Shown here piece by piece: positions 34,905 through 47,084 of a stretch of 64,000 nt of DNA. The notes under the pieces were generated by a model. That model worked only from the letters and a program-made list of their open reading frames with translations, had not been told where the DNA came from and did not search any database. Made by a program: the position numbers and the translations under genes. Source of the stretch: Cephalopachus bancanus (Eukaryota; Chordata; Mammalia; Primates; Tarsiidae); assembly GCA_027257055.1 (NCBI GenBank), contig JAPVLO010000055.1, positions 6,905,501 through 6,969,500 of the forward strand, read 5' to 3'. Numbering within the stretch: the first letter of the stretch is position 1; each line of letters opens with the position of its first letter.

Positions 34905-36595
34905 GAACAGAACACTCCTTTGAATCAATATTTGCTGTGTAGCCAGTCACTCTAGGAATGACACTGTTTCTTCTATATGGAACATTCACATTTACCACCC
35001 AAAAGATTGTCTTACAGGCTGTGCCCTGAAGCTTTAATCTGACTGGGGAACCAGATACAGGAGAAGTAGTCAAATAGGACAGAGGAGATGATAAGGGAAG
35101 CTGTGAATTTAATATACTAGCAAGAGATTACCCTCTGCCAAGCTCATAAAAAGAAGTCACTCACTTAAACTTTAAAGGGTGGATGGCTTTCAGAGGGAAA
35201 GGAAGAGTCAATGCAGATGGAGATAACAGCAGTGAGCAAAGGCTAAAATCAGAGTTGGACATAGATTGCTCCTAATTTAGTGAGTGATCCTTTCTGACTA
35301 TCCTTTATGATCAAGAATTACAACCATTCCTACAAGAAAAAAGCTGCTCTCTTGGTATGCACAAACAGCCCTGGGTGAAGTTTCCTCAAATATGTGCTGA
35401 ACAGTTTTTAATTCAATATAATGTGGATGCAAGATTGAATGTCCTCAAACATTAATGCCATAAACAAAACCTTTGCCAGCTTGTTTGTGTGTGTTGTCAG
35501 TTGGAATTGAGGAGAGAGGTGGTGACAGAAATCCCAAGTCACTCAGGCTAAACAGAGCATGTATCTTGAGGTATGATTCAATCCAGAAGCTAAATGGATC
35601 ATCATGGTCTAGTCTGTCTTTGTCTCTCAGACCTGTTTTCTTCTGTGTTGACTCTCTTCTCAGATTCTATGCAACGGCAAAGTAGTTGGTCTATGTGTTC
35701 TGAGATGAAGGAAAAAAAGAAACAAAAGACATGCCTTTGAAGTAACTCCCACTCAAGTCTTAGAATTCATTAGGTTTGAATTCTTAGATCACAGGCTATT
35801 CCTGAATAGACATTGTTGACCATTCAAGAATTTCTGCCTTGATTGGTCAGGTTTGGGGCACTCACTGGAGATTATTAGAGCTACTGCCTGAGGATAAGGG
35901 AGTGGTACTTCCCCAAAGGAAACACACAGGTCTATAGCCAGAAAAATGGGGTGAATACTGAGTAGGTGAAAAATAACTTTCCACATACTTCTTGCCCCCT
36001 TCTAGATCCTGTCTCCTCACTGAAGTCCCCAGTATCCACTCTCACTCCCATTTCTTGACTCTTGTACTAATAGTCCCCTAGATTTACCATGTCCTGGTTT
36101 GGCTTCTGAGCAAAGAGAAGGCTTTGTCAGTTCAACTCTATGTTTCATCACTTTCATTTGCATCTGTAAAATCCACTGATAAGGTACATGATAAGGGATG
36201 GCTTCTGGTAAACATGAGTTTTGACAGTCATGAAAATAGCACTGATGCCAGGTATGGGCTCTTGACCTCACTCATGGAGGCTCTAGAGCACCGATCTGTA
36301 TGGTTACTCAGGCAGCAACAACGTGAAGATGAGTCAGGACAAACAGACCCACAGTGAAAGCAGACCAGTTGGATTTGAGGATGAATGGCTTCATGACTTT
36401 CTAAATGAACAGGTCTGAGGGAAAGAGCCATAAAAGCCAAAACAACTCAGAAAGACAGATGAAAAAATTGTGAAAAAAGAAAATCAGAGAAAAAAGTCTG
36501 TTTGGGCAGTGGTAAATAAATTTGGTTTTTGACATGTTGAGTTTATAGGGATAATGGACTGTCTCACTAGATAGGTCTAAAAGGCATAGAGACAT
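34905..36595. other. Unique DNA
   Basis: No gene or repeat is recognised. Frames at 35473-35685 and 36124-36357 are short and unfamiliar. Confidence 0.45.
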
Positions 36596-36599
36596 CTGT

Positions 36600-36790
36600 A
36601 ATTTGTTGAACATAGACTCTATGCTAAGAATTTTTCAAGACTTACTGCTAAGCCTCATAATAATCCTATAAAGCATTTTCTGCCACTCCTTTTTTGTATA
36701 AAAATGGAGACAGAAAAATAAGTTATCTTGCTCATCTTGTGAAGGACAAAGTTGGAGTTTGAGCAAAAGGTTTGTTTCACTTCAAAGTCT
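36600..36790 (-). mobile_element. MIR SINE, antisense
   Basis: tcataataatcctataaagca, then a degraded attttacagatgagg-like segment and gttggagtttgagcaaaagg, follow reversed MIR order. Confidence 0.6.
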
Positions 36791-37584
36791 GGGTTAGATG
36801 CAAAAGATCAAATTGCATAGAAGTTGCAAGAACAAAAATTTACCCAGAGCTTATTTGCAAGAAGCAAAGAAGCTCTACGTCTAAATCCTTTCCCACTGCA
36901 TTTCACTGCTCCTGGTGATTAGAGACTGAGTCTGGACTGCTTGCTTGCTTCTGCTTTTGTGCTGCTGGAGAGGTGCAGAAAGTTGGAGATCACTTGCCAC
37001 TGGGAACCTGTTTGGGGGAATTGAGGGCCACTTGACCCCATCTGCATTGAGGCCGTCCATTCCTGCCCAGGTACCCCATGTCATTCCCAGTTCTCAATAC
37101 AAAAACTAATGAGCCAACATTTGTTGAATTCTAGTCAGTTTCTGCCCAAATTAAATTCATCAGGACCTCTGTTTTTATGTTCTTGCAAGATGTGTTTTAG
37201 GTCAGTTCTGGGACAGCATCAAATATTCTTCAGAAATCATTAGCCCCACACAGGACCCAGAGGCAAGAACTTTACACAGTTGCTCAAGGCAACCCATGAC
37301 TTGTGTTGGGAAGAAATTTAGAAACAAAAAAAGATAAACTTTTCATTTCCATTTCTAATCCAGAGTAGACCAGTACCTACCAACAATTTTTAAATTGAGA
37401 AAGTTGAGTAGAACCCAGGATTCTTGCTCAGATACTTTTGGAATAGAATTCAGAGGTAAGTTAACATTCTGTAAAAAGCTTGACCCCAGGAAGGTAAAAT
37501 AGATTTCAGATAAAATGTTACTTTACATATATATATAGCATCTCTAATCAATACAGAATAACTGTAGCAGTTTCACTGCTCACT
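36791..37584. other. Unique DNA
   Basis: Nothing recognised. Confidence 0.4.
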
Positions 37585-37720
37585 ATCATTCATGAACTAT
37601 CCCTATTTCATAATTTTATTGTGAATGAAAACTCAAAGATGTCAACGATTTGCTTGAGGTCACATAAAGTTTGATTGAATACAAAGCCAGTGTCGGTACC
37701 CTATCTCTAGCACCAATCTC
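37585..37720 (-). mobile_element. MIR SINE, antisense
   Basis: ctatccctatttcataatttta, then gatttgcttgaggtcacataaagt and aatacaaagccagtgtcggtacc, in reversed MIR order. Confidence 0.65.
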
Positions 37721-38363
37721 TGAATATTTTCAGGAAAAAACAGCCAACTTCTAATTGCTAGAACCTGCATTTTTTTTTTTGTCTGCCAGCTCTCAGTATT
37801 CATCCAAGTCCACTCTATCTGCCCACAGGCAGGATGGAAAGGCTAGGGGATCCTTGCCTCCTAAAATGGTGCTCAACTAAATGCTGACTTTTATATACCC
37901 CAGTGTCTTTCCCCCTTGGGTATATAATTCCTGAGAATGTTCTACATGGGTGCTCAGATTTCTCCAGCAGGATCAAGCTGAGTAAACCACACTCATCATT
38001 TGCTTGTTAACAAATCTTTTACTGGCTCTCTTCCCATCCTGGTCTCATTCCTAGAATGACTTCCTAAATAAACTTTTCACTCATGTCTTTGTTTCAGGAT
38101 TGCTTCTAGAAGAATCTGAATGAACACAGTCAAGTATAACAGATTTTAAAGCCCAAACAAACTCCTTCTACTTCTACTAGATGCTGCTAAGTCAGGCAGA
38201 GGCTGTGCATGATGCCCATTATCTAGATAAGAAGAGTGAAATAGGAAAATATGAATAGGAATCCCAAGTAGACTTATTAAGTCTGAGTACAGAATTTGGT
38301 GACACTATCAGGAACAGGATATTTAGGAGGGATAGCTCCATTAGGCATTGATTAAAAATGACA
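37721..38363. other. Unique DNA
   Basis: Nothing recognised. Confidence 0.4.
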
Positions 38364-38640
38364 GGCCAGGCTCAGTGTCCACCCTATAATCCTAGCACTT
38401 TGGGAAGCCAAGGCGAGTGGATTGCCTGAGACCTCAGGTTCAAGACCAGCACAGGCAAATTGGCAGGACCTCATCACTACAATTAAAAAAAATTAGCTGG
38501 GTGTGGTATCACACATCTGTAGTTTGAGCTACTTGGAAGGCTGAGGTGGAAGGATCTCCGGAGCCTAACAGAACATCGCTAGGGGGGCTGTAAGCATTAT
38601 ATTGCACTCCAACCTGGGCGATGGAGTGAGACTCTGACTC
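38364..38640 (+). mobile_element. Alu SINE, older copy
   Basis: ggccaggctcagtgtccaccctataatcctagcactttggg .. gcactccaacctgggcgatggagtgagactctgactcag. The head is diverged and no clear TSD is visible. Confidence 0.92.
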
Positions 38641-38761
38641 AGAAAGAAAGAAAGAAAAAGAGAGAGAGAAGAGAAGAGAAGAGAAGAGAAGAGAAGAGAA
38701 GAGAAGAGAAGAGAAGAGAAGAGAAGAGAAGAGAAGAGAAGAGAAGAGAAGAAAAGAAAAA
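38641..38761. repeat. (GAGAA)n pentanucleotide array in an Alu tail
   Basis: gaaagaaagaaa, then gagaga, then about 20 perfect GAGAA/GAAGA units: over 110 bases of pure purine on the + strand. It grew from the A tail of the preceding Alu. Confidence 0.96.
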
Positions 38762-38968
38762 CAATAGTTTATTGTGAGACTTTCAGAGCAATAGCCGGCA
38801 CTTCTAACCAAGGCATCCAGTAGCTCTTAGGATCCTCTGACCCTACAACTGTCAGAGGCCCAGACAGGTGAACAGCAGGAACATATATAGAACCCCAAGA
38901 AGATGGAGAATGAGATTTCAAGTAGTCCCTGCAGAAGCAGTAGTGCTGGGGCTTAGGTGGAATCATAC

Positions 38969-38984
38969 GAAAGTGCTGCTTTTT
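38969..38984. repeat. Left TSD of the 4.2-kb L1
   Basis: gaaagtgctgcttttt, repeated exactly at 43156-43171. It ends in T's, as expected for a minus-strand L1 insertion. Confidence 0.95.
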
Positions 38985-41900
38985 AAAATTTTTATTATTA
39001 TTTATTTTAAAGGTGTGGGATACAATGCAGATTTAGGTATACAAGTGGTCATTGTGCAGGTAAAGTTTGGGCCTCCCTTTGGTCCCCACTTCACCTGGTT
39101 TGAGATCAATGACTCCTTATAGATGCTATGTGCCCTGCCCCTTACCTGATAGTGTTCTGCTACTGCCAATTCCTTTCTTATTGTATTATGGTAACCATTC
39201 AGGGTCCGCTTATGAATGAGAAAATGTGGAACTCAGTTATTTGTTTCTGTGATAGATCACTGAGTATGATAGACTCTAAATCTTTCCAAGTTACTACGAA
39301 GTCCATAATTTTGTTCTTCTTTATGATTGCATAATATTCCCTCATATACATATATGTACCACATTTTTTTTTAGCCAGTCCAGTTTTGATGGGCAGCATG
39401 TTTAGTTCCATGTTTTTGCTATTGTGAATAGTGCTGCAATAAACATGCATGTGCAGGTATCTTTTTTGTAGAGTAATTTAAATTCCTCCAGATATATTCC
39501 CAGAAGGGGGACTGTTGGGTCATATGGAAGACCAAAATTTAGTTTTTTAAGAATTGCCACACTGTTTTCCATAGAGGCTGAACTACTTTGCATTCCCACC
39601 AACAGTATAGAAGTGTTCCCATTTCTTCACATTCTCACCAGCATTTGTTGTTTTTTGTTTTATTAATAATGGTATTCTTACTAGAGTTGGGTGATATCCC
39701 AATGTGGCTTTGATTTGCATTTCTCTGATGACTAGGGAGGCTGAGCATTTTTTCATGTGTCTGTTAGCTGCTTGTATGTCTTATTTTGAGAAGTATCCAT
39801 GTCTTTTACCTACTTTTTAATGGAGCTGTTTGTTTTTTCCTTTCAGCATGTTTGACTTCCTTGTAGATATTGGATGTTAAACCTTTGTCAGATATGCAAT
39901 TGGCAAATATTTTTTTTTCCATATGTGGGCTATCTCCCCACTCTCTTGATGGCTTCTTTTGCTTTGCAGAAGCTTTTCAGTTTGATGAGGTCCCACTTGT
40001 CAATCTTATCTCTTAAGGCATGTGCTTTTGGGGTTTTGATTAGGAATTGGTTGCCTATTCCAATTTCCAAAGGGTGTCTCCTGTGTTTTCTAAGATTATT
40101 AACGTTTAAGGTTTTACATTTAGGTTTTGATTTATTTGGAGTAGATTTTTGTGTATGGTGATAGGTAAGGATCCTGTCTCATTCTTCTGCACATGGTCAG
40201 CCAGTTTTTCCAGCACCATTTACTGAATAAGTTCTCCTCTCCCCAGTGGCTATTAGTGGAGGATTTGTAGAAAATAAATTGGTTGAGAAATTGAGGTTTG
40301 CTTCTGGAGTCTCTATCTCATTCCATTGGTCTGTATGTTTGTTCCTGTACCAATATCAGGGTTTTTTTTTTTTATTATTGTCACCTTATAATAAAGTTTA
40401 AAGTCAGGAAGTGTGATACCTCTCACTTTGTTCCTTTTGCTAAGGATTATTTTGGCTATTCATAGTCATTTATGTTTCCATACAAATTTCTGTATTGTTG
40501 TTTCCAGATCTGAGAAGAATGATGTTGGCAATTTAATGGGTATAATATTGAATCTATAGATTGCCTTTGGTAGGATGGACATCTTAACAATGTTGATTCT
40601 TCCTATCCATGAGCATGTATTTTTCCATTTGTTTATGTCATCTTTGACTTCTGTGAGTAGTGTTTTGTAGTTTTCTTCGTAAAGGTCTTTCACTTCTCCA
40701 GTTAGGAAGATACCAAGGTATTTAATTTTTGTTGTAGCTACTGTGAATAGGATTGTATTTTCGTTTGGTTCTCTGCCTCTTTGCTGTTGGTATATACAAA
40801 TGTGACTGTCTTTTGCACATTTATTTTGTAGCCTGATACTTTGTTAAAGTCCTTTTTCAGTGCAAGGAAGTTTTTTTTACAGATTCTCTTGGATTTTTGA
40901 GGTATAGGATCATATCATCAGCAAAGAGGAATAACTTGACTTCTTTTCTTATTTGGATACCCCTCATTTTCTTCTCTTGTCTGAGTACTCTAGCTAGGAC
41001 TTCCAACATTATGTTGAACAGGAGGGGTGAGAGTGGGCAGACTTGTCTTGTTTCAGTTTTTGGGAGAAATGCTTCCAATTTCTTTCCATTTAGCAATATG
41101 TTGGCCATGGGTTTATCATAGATGGCTCTTACTATTTTGAAGTATGTTCCTTTTATGCCTAGGTGTTCAAGAGTTTTTATTAAGAACGGATGCTGGATTT
41201 TATCAAAAGCTTTTTCTGCATCTAATGGTATAATCGTATGGTTCTTTTTCTTGCATCTGTGGATGTATATAATTACATTTATGGTCTTGTGAATGTTGAA
41301 CTAGCCCTGCATCGGGGATGAAGCCTACTTGGTCATGGTGGATGATTTTTGAGATGTATTGCTGGATCTGATTTGCTAGAATCTTGTTGTGTATTTCTGC
41401 ATCTATGTTCATCAGGGATACTGGCCTGTGGTTCTCTTTCTTAGCTGAATCTTTACCCGTTTTGGATATCAGTGTGTGAAGTTCATAAAATGATTTGGGG
41501 AGCATTCTGTCTTTCTCAATAGCCTGGAATACTTTCAATAGGATTGATATTAGCTCCTCCTTCTATGTTTTGCAGAATTCACTGGAAATCCATATGGTCC
41601 GGGGCTTTTATTTTTATTTATTTATTTATTTTTTTATTTTTTATTTTTTTTTGTAGGTAGTTTTCTTCTGACAGAGTCAATTCTTGGGTTGTTATTGGTC
41701 TATTTAGGATCTCAGTTTCTGCTTGGTTTCAACCTTGGGAGGATGTGTGATGTCAGAAAATCTTCCAATTCATTAAGGTTATCGAGTTTGTTTCCATACA
41801 GGTATGCATGGTAATCTCTGATAATAATGATCTTTTGCATTTCTGATTGTGTTTATTTGGGCTTTTTCTTTCTTTCTCTTGGTCATTCTAACTAGGGGCC

Positions 41901-43155
41901 CATCAATCTTTTTAATGCTTTCAAAGAACCTGCTTTTTTTTCTGCTAATTTTTTTTCTACTGCATTTTTATTTTCTATTTACTGCATTTGAACTTTTACT
42001 TTGGCAATCTGGATTCTTCTGCTGAAGTTAGGGTTTTGATGGTCTTGCCTTTCACTTAGGTGATCTGTTAGGCTGTCAACTTGTTCTCTATTTTCTTGAT
42101 GTGTTTTCATAAAGATACAAATTCCCTTCTCAGAACTGCTTTCATGGCATCCCAGATGCTTTGGTAAGATGTTATTTTGCTTTCATTTGTTTCCAGGAAT
42201 CTTTTAATTTCTGTTTTGACTTATGTTAACACAGGAGTTGTTCATCATCATGCTGTTTAGTGTCCATGCTTTGTGTGTTTTGGGGGAATTTTGTTGGTCG
42301 TTATATTTATTTTTATTCTACTGTGATATGAGAAGGTGATGGCAGTATTTCAATCTTGTGAAATTTGTTTATGCTTAATTTATGGCCAAGAATGTGGTTG
42401 ATCTTGGAGTATATTCCATGTGGTGATGAGTATATTCTATAGTTGTTGGGTAGAGTGTTCTGTAGGTGTCTGCTAAGTCCACTTGGTCAAGCATCAAGTT
42501 GAAGTTCTGGACCTCTTTTGTTTTTTTGCCTCGATGATCTATCTAGTGTTGTCAGTGGTGTATTTAAGTCTCCAGCTATGATAGTGTTAGAGTCAATATC
42601 TTTCTTAGTTTATTTAGTAGCTGCTTTCTAAAAGCTGGTGTTCCTGTGTTGGGTGCATATATGTTTAGGATGGATATTTCTTGATGGATCAAACCTTTTA
42701 TCATTATATAGTTTCATTCCTTATTTTTTTACATTTTTGATAGCTTAAAAGTGATTTTTTTCTGTATAAAATCTTTAACAATAAGTTCATGTTTACTTAT
42801 AAATTAACTTAATAAATTTGTGTTTACTTCTACTAAAAAAATGAAAAGTTATTCTTTCTGATATTAAGATAGCTAGTCATTCCTGCCTTCTGTGATCTGT
42901 TCACCTAGAAATTTGTTTTTCTCCAACTTTGGGTCTGTGGGTGTCCTTTGTGGTTAAATGAGTTTCCTGGAGACAGAAAATTACTGGATCATGTGTTTTT
43001 AACCAGTTTGCCATTCTATGTCTTTTCAGTGTTGCATTTAGTCCATTCACTTCCAGGTTAATTATTGAAATGTGAGAGTTTGTCCCTGTCATAACACTCT
43101 TATAAGGCAATTTTGTTTTCATTTTGCTTTTGTGTTCATATATGTTTGTGTTTTT
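38985..43155 (-). mobile_element. 4.2-kb LINE-1, antisense, 5'-truncated
   Basis: The element carries its 3' UTR at the left (ttaaaggtgtgggatacaatgcagatttaggt), then reversed ORF2 almost to its start, stopping about 63 bases upstream of the ORF2 start codon. The 16-bp TSD is perfect, so the insertion is one event and not very old. The 3' UTR shows only part of the doubled G-rich block. Confidence 0.94.
39199..43092 (-). pseudogene. Nearly full-length L1 ORF2, disabled
   Basis: About 3.9 kb, the length of a whole ORF2 (about 1,275 codons), encoding the L1 endonuclease/reverse transcriptase. The start is MTGTNSHISIINLEVNGLN (43092 downward), followed by the endonuclease motif IFCLQETHL. RT pieces include [18 protein letters not shown] and [10 protein letters not shown] (41203-41538), then [18 protein letters not shown] and the catalytic box [10 protein letters not shown], with both aspartates kept (about 40905-40935). 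40466-40693 carries [15 protein letters not shown], and 39199-39602 the C-terminus ending FHIFSFISGP. Frameshifts and stops break it into at least six frames, so it is inactive, but its length makes it the best record of this L1 family in the window. Confidence 0.88.
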
Positions 43156-43171
43156 GAAAGTGCTGCTTTTT
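43156..43171. repeat. Right TSD of the 4.2-kb L1
   Basis: Exact copy of 38969-38984. Confidence 0.95.
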
Positions 43172-43299
43172 TCGGTCAAAGAAGAAGGGATGTCAGAAAT
43201 GTCATATAGTCAGCCTTTAGACTAGGACTCAAAGCATTTTATTTTTCATCTTTCTTGAACTCTCTAAACTTGATCTTTTGCCACCATAGAAAAATGCTT

Positions 43300-43597
43300 T
43301 GAAAGGACTTGGGTTTAAAACTTGAGGGCTGTACGGTATTGAGCATATAACTTGATCTCTCTGAGTCTGCTGTCCTTCTCTGTCGTTCAGGGCCCACTTT
43401 GGGGGATTGTTGTAATAATTCAATAGGATTAAAAAAGTGAACGCTAGGTTCCATCCCTCAATATAGAGTGAGTGCTCAATAACCACAATCCATCCTACTG
43501 TGAAAATTCCTTCCAATTCTAATTTTCATCCATAAGAAGACAGTAACCCAGATACAGGGGTATTAGAGCACTATAAAGTGTAACTAACAGTAATACT
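43300..43597 (+). repeat. Local duplicate, copy 1 (contains a MIR)
   Basis: Colinear with 47648-47945 at a constant offset of 4,348 bases and, by eye, about 85% identical. The first 190 bases are MIR-like (cttgatctctctgagtctg .. agtgctcaata). The last ~107 bases are outside MIR and still match, so this is a duplicated segment and not just two MIR copies. Confidence 0.8.
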
Positions 43598-43955
43598 TAT
43601 CTGTTGATTCTTTGTGGTTTTTATATATTAAGTTGGCTACAGAAATGTCAAAGTAAATTATTTGGCCCAATTTGGAAACTCCTTAGGAGAATTTGTGTTC
43701 CAACATAAGTAGGAAAAAAAAATCCCTGAATGAATTAATTAAAAGTTTAAAAGCGCAATTGCAAGATTTCTGGAATTAATACATAGTCAAGGGAATTATT
43801 TGAGGTGAGGAAAATATTCATTTCATCACTCTTGAAGTCAAAATGCCAAAGTGCACTAAATATTTGTAAGAAGAAGTTCTAGAAATTTACGAATTCCCTA
43901 TGAAGTAAGTCTTGTTCACAAAATTAGCAAGGAGGTTCTACCAGGTAATATAAAA
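43598..43955. other. Unique AT-rich DNA
   Basis: Nothing recognised. Confidence 0.4.
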
Positions 43956-44022
43956 TTTATGGAAAGCAGGTTTTCAATTCAGAGGATGTGAGCCCAAGTC
44001 CTACTTTTGACACCTCTTTATA

Positions 44023-45128
44023 CAATCATAGGCCGCTTTATGATGGGGATACATTCTGAGAAATGTGTCAGGTGATTTAATCATGGTGAGGTCATCATAG
44101 AGTGTATTTCGACCTAAATTGCTTAGCCTACTATATATCCAGCCTATATGGTAGGTAACCTATTTCTTCTGGGCTACAAACCTGTATAGCAGGTTCCTGT
44201 ACTGTATAATGTATGCAATGGTATTTGTGTACTTAAACATAGAAAAGATATAATATAATATAATATAAAAGATTTTAAAAGAATATGCCTGTATAGGGCA
44301 TTTACCTTGAATACAGCTAACAAGACAGAAGTTGCTCTGAGTGAATCAGTGAGTGAACCATGAATGTGAATGTCTATGACATTACTGTCCACTACTGTAG
44401 ACATTGTGAACACTGAGTAATTGAGTATGTTAAATTAAAAATATACATATTTCTTCAATAATAAATTAAACTTAACTTATTGTAATTTTTTTATAAACTT
44501 TTATTTTTTTAACTTTATGGCTCTTTTGTAATAACACATAGCTTTAAACACAAACACATTATACAGTTGTTCAAACGATATTTTCTTTCTCTATATCTTT
44601 ATTCTGTAAGCTGTTTTTATTTTTCTAATTTTTTAAATTATTTTTTTACTTTGCAAACTTCTTGTTAAAAACTAAGATACAAACACATACATTAGCCTAA
44701 GTCTACACAGGGTCAAGATCATAAATATCACTGTTTTCCACCTCTACATCTTGTCTCACTGGTGATAATAATGCCTTCTTTGGGAATACCTCCTGAAGGA
44801 CATGTCTAATGCTTTTTTTGCAGTTAACTCACTAAAATAATGATAAAACATATACTATAGTGAACAAATAAACCTGCAATACAGTCATTTATTTTTATTA
44901 TCGTTTTAATTATACATAATTGTGTATGCTAAACATTTATGAAATTGATAAGGTAGAAGGTTTGTTTATACCAGCATCACCACAAACATGTGCCATGTGT
45001 TGCTGTATATTATGATGATTATAATGTCACTAGGGAATAGGAATTTTTCAGTTCCATTATATCCTGTAGGGTCAACTCATATACGATGTTCATCTCTGAC
45101 TATAATATCATTATGTGACACATGATTG
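44023..45128 (-). mobile_element. Tigger-family DNA transposon, 1.1 kb
   Basis: The ends caatcataggccgctttatg and the reverse complement of catatcattatgtgacacatgattg-like sequence are decayed inverted repeats, with TA on both sides (44021-44022, 45129-45130). Inside are the familiar phrases ggggatacattctgagaaatg, gctacaaacctgtatagca and accagcatcaccacaaacatg. It is internally deleted relative to an autonomous Tigger. Confidence 0.78.
44705..44815 (-). pseudogene. Tigger transposase C-terminal tail fossil
   Basis: Reading the minus strand gives LQEVFPKKALLSPVRQDVEV, then ENSDIYDLDPV and a stop. The acidic EVE-DSD-I-D-DP end resembles the C-terminus of Tigger (pogo-like) transposases. The catalytic domain is absent. 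Confidence 0.5.
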
Positions 45129-45262
45129 TATATGACTTTGGACAAAGCAATGTACTTCCAGGATGCTTAATTTCTAATGGAGGACAGGAACATGCCTACA
45201 TCACAAAACTATCTAGAGATTAAATAGGAGAATGTCTGAAAATACTATTATTTTAGAAACTG

Positions 45263-45334
45263 AAAAATAGTCTATAAAATAATACTAAAAATATTCTATA
45301 AAATAATACTAAAAATATTCTATAAAATAATACT
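45263..45334. repeat. 24-bp minisatellite, three copies
   Basis: The unit aaaaatattctataaaataatact occurs three times (45263-45286, 45287-45310, 45311-45334) with two changes in the first. The flanking phrase tactattattttagaaactg occurs on both sides (from about 45243 and 45331). Confidence 0.92.
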
Positions 45335-46281
45335 ATTATTTTAGAAACTGAAAAACATTCTTACTGAATGACATGAAATTGTAGAAGACACAGTTTGGAC
45401 GAAGAGAAATGGAAGGTGATACTGACCAGAAGAGCAAACATCCATCAGTTGCATGAGTAGGGGAAGATGTGATAAAATTCAAAAAACATCTTTAGAAAAG
45501 TTATTTAATGTATTACTTATGGAGTAAATTGCATTACTTTGTCTTTGCAAAAATATCGAGCATTTTGGACTTTAATGTGGTAGATTACATTTATTTATTA
45601 TATATCTGGGCAATATCCATCACATTTTTTCTGTTACAAATAAGAAAGTTAAGAACCGTGGAAAAGAGCTCACTTCACTCATCCACTATTAAACAAGTAG
45701 TTCTCAAATATTTAATGCAGTTTGGACTTAACATGCCCCAAATTATACTCATGACCCTCCTCCCAAACCTGTGCCTTTTCCTGAGTCTACTATCTTTTAT
45801 TTCAAAGCAATTACAGCATACATTAAATCAATTTCCACATCTCGTTGTCTTTAAAATGAATATCATAGTTGTCCTGTTTTCTTTATTTCTTCTGGTGCCA
45901 GATAGGCTGAGTCACTGTTATTTTTATAAACTGGATCACTGAAATAACATTTGATTTGTTTCCTTATGTCTCATACTGGGTTTCCCTAAAGTAGTGGCTT
46001 AGTCAAACACTTGGTTTCAGGTGGCTTTTTTGGGAGTAAATCCCAGGAAGTTAAAATAAGAGAGCAGTTGGAGAAAAACAGGAAAAGAGAGATAAGCAAT
46101 GAAGAATGCATAATTGATCTGCTCATAGCTATACCCAACTGCAGGTTCACGTCCTGGCGACATACTGAGGAGCCAGAGATCAGTGTCAGAATCACCATCC
46201 ACAAGTTTAGGAGATGGTAACTTTTATTGTGCTGGTTTCAGGCCTCAGTCACTGAAGCCCCTGGAGGGAATCACAATCCTG
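45335..46281. other. Unique AT-rich DNA with an unexplained open frame
   Basis: A 144-codon + strand frame (45508-45942) encodes a hydrophobic, leucine/isoleucine-rich chain. No family is recognised and it has no obvious promoter or splice context. It is most likely chance, given T-rich codons. Confidence 0.4.
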
Positions 46282-46296
46282 CACAACCACATTTCT

Positions 46297-46601
46297 GGGT
46301 TTTTTTTGTTTTTTTTTTTTGAGTTGGAGTCTCACTCTGTCACCCAGACTGGAGTGCAGTGGCCACTCCCGGCCACCTCAGCCTCGACCCTCTGGGCTCT
46401 GGCAGTCCTTCTGCCTCAGCCTTCCAAGTAGCTGGAACTACAGGCGTGCGCTACCACACCCGGATAATTTTTTATTTTTGATTTATTATAGAGATGAGGT
46501 CTCGCCTGCCCAGGCGGGTCTCGAACCCACGAGCTCAGGCAATCCACTCACCTCAGCCTCCCAAAGGCGCAGGATTACAGGCTGAGCCACCGAACCTGAC
46601 G
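46297..46601 (-). mobile_element. Alu SINE, full length, antisense
   Basis: T-rich tail, gagttggagtctcactctgtcacc .. ctgagccaccgaacctg. The TSD is cacaaccacatttct (46282-46296) and cacatccacatttct (46602-46616). Confidence 0.95.
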
Positions 46602-46693
46602 CACATCCACATTTCTAAGCAGTGCTTGGCTAGAACTTTCAAGGCTTTGTACTAGGTTCCAAGGAATTTCTATGATAGGTACTTTTAACCCTC

Positions 46694-47084
46694 TGTCTTA
46701 GTCCATTTATGTTGCTATAACAAAATGCCTGAGGTTGGGTAATTTATAAAGAATAGCATTTTATTTGGCTCATGATTTTGAGACTAGAAAGTCTAAGAGC
46801 ATGGCACCAGCATCTAATGAGGGCCCTTAGTCTGTGTCATTCTGTGCTGGAAGGTGGAAGGGCAAGAGAACAAGAGAACAAGAGCAAAAATAAACCTAAT
46901 TTACTTTTATAACAAGTCCACTATTTTTGTAACTAACCCACACGTACAATAGCCATATGAATCCATTATGAGGTCAGAGCCCTGATGAGCTAACTACATC
47001 TTATTAGGCCCTACCTCCTAGCACTGCTGCACTGGGGATTAAGCTTCCAACACAAACTTTGGTGGACACCTTCAAGCCATAGCA
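46694..47084 (-). mobile_element. MLT1-type solo LTR (ERVL-MaLR), antisense
   Basis: The left end tgtcttagtccatttatgttgctataac is the reversed LTR 3' end; the right end ttcaagccatagca is the reversed LTR start. Internal gggtaatttataaagaatag and gatgagctaactacatcttattaggccc fit. No internal retroviral sequence is attached. Confidence 0.75.

Larger units (their letters stand above)
43956..45250 (+). mobile_element. MIR SINE split by a Tigger element
   Basis: The left part (ttcaattcagaggatgtgagcccaagtcctact) and right part (atgactttggacaaagcaatgtacttcc .. atcacaaaactatctagagattaaatag) join into a MIR in correct order when 44023-45128 and one TA are removed. Confidence 0.65.
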
